Source of the DNA: DATCLS01 sp036563805
Lineage (GTDB): Bacteria > Actinomycetota > Acidimicrobiia > Acidimicrobiales > VFJN01
Length of the DNA: 22,343 bases
Direction of reading: 5' to 3'
Assembly: GCA_036563805.1 (NCBI GenBank)
Contig: DATCLS010000072.1
Location: forward strand, 1-22,343
In this document: positions 22,336 to 22,343 of the stretch, piece by piece
How positions within the stretch are numbered: position 1 is the stretch's first letter
Layout: every line of letters starts with the position of its first letter
Made by a program: the position numbers and the translations under genes
The notes under the pieces: generated by a model
What the model was told of the DNA's origin: nothing
The model's database searches: none
The model's input: the letters and a program-made list of their open reading frames with translations, nothing else

Positions 22336-22343
22336 GCCACCTA

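Noticed and set aside
1..22343. CRISPR arrays, tRNA, rRNA, origins, integrase or phage genes
   Set aside because: No regularly spaced repeats, cloverleaf or rRNA-like sequence was seen, and apart from the transposase end there are no mobility genes.

Overview
The window is very GC-rich, with GTG starts, ATGA/GTGA stop-start overlaps and almost no intergenic space. An InhA-type enoyl reductase, a mycothiol-dependent-type (MDMPI) protein and a PccB-type carboxyltransferase point to a high-GC actinobacterium. My guess, from gene style only, is the Acidimicrobiia or a neighbouring lineage; no rRNA or marker gene is present to confirm it.

Layout. (1) 1-2927: the last 45 codons of an IS5-type transposase, whose stop overlaps that of prfC (release factor 3, minus strand); then a short Thr-rich lipoprotein and a PAP2-type phosphatase on the plus strand. 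(2) 2902-3702: a regulator with two MerR-like domains, transcribed away from a fatty-acid operon. (3) 3821-12068: a type II fatty-acid synthesis operon in the order fabD, lysine-free biotinyl/lipoyl-like protein, fabH, fabG, acpP, fabF, carboxyltransferase beta-like gene, inhA/fabI-type reductase, fabZ, then a HisN-like phosphatase. It ends at a strong hairpin. (4) 12123-13865: corA and a divergent MDMPI-family gene. (5) 13872-22335: a cobalamin (corrin ring) region in three units: a minus-strand operon (RHH-CobI-like fusion, cobM, cobL, cobE), cbiD on the plus strand, and a plus-strand operon cobG-cobH-cobI-cobJ that runs to the window edge.

The most interesting signal is in the cobalamin region. 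The first gene of the minus-strand operon fuses a ribbon-helix-helix DNA-binding domain to a precorrin-2 C20-methyltransferase-like domain, although a normal cobI lies 3.4 kb away. The sequence ACGTAGGGCA occurs as part of a tandem repeat directly at this gene's start (shared with divergent cbiD), and as a perfect 14-bp inverted repeat just upstream of a predicted leaderless promoter of cobG. No gap is large enough for a cobalamin riboswitch. I propose that the fusion protein is a corrinoid-intermediate-sensing autoregulator of the cluster, analogous in logic to CoaR (a MerR domain fused to a CobH-like domain) but built from different parts. The gene set is also a hybrid: oxygen-type CobG and CobE occur with CbiD, the anaerobic-type C1 methyltransferase, and no CobF is seen in the window.

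In the fatty-acid operon, the biotinyl-like protein has Gly where the modified Lys should be and no lysine anywhere. The carboxyltransferase beta homologue lacks the usual N-terminal ~70 residues. Together they suggest an altered carboxylase or a non-catalytic accessory.
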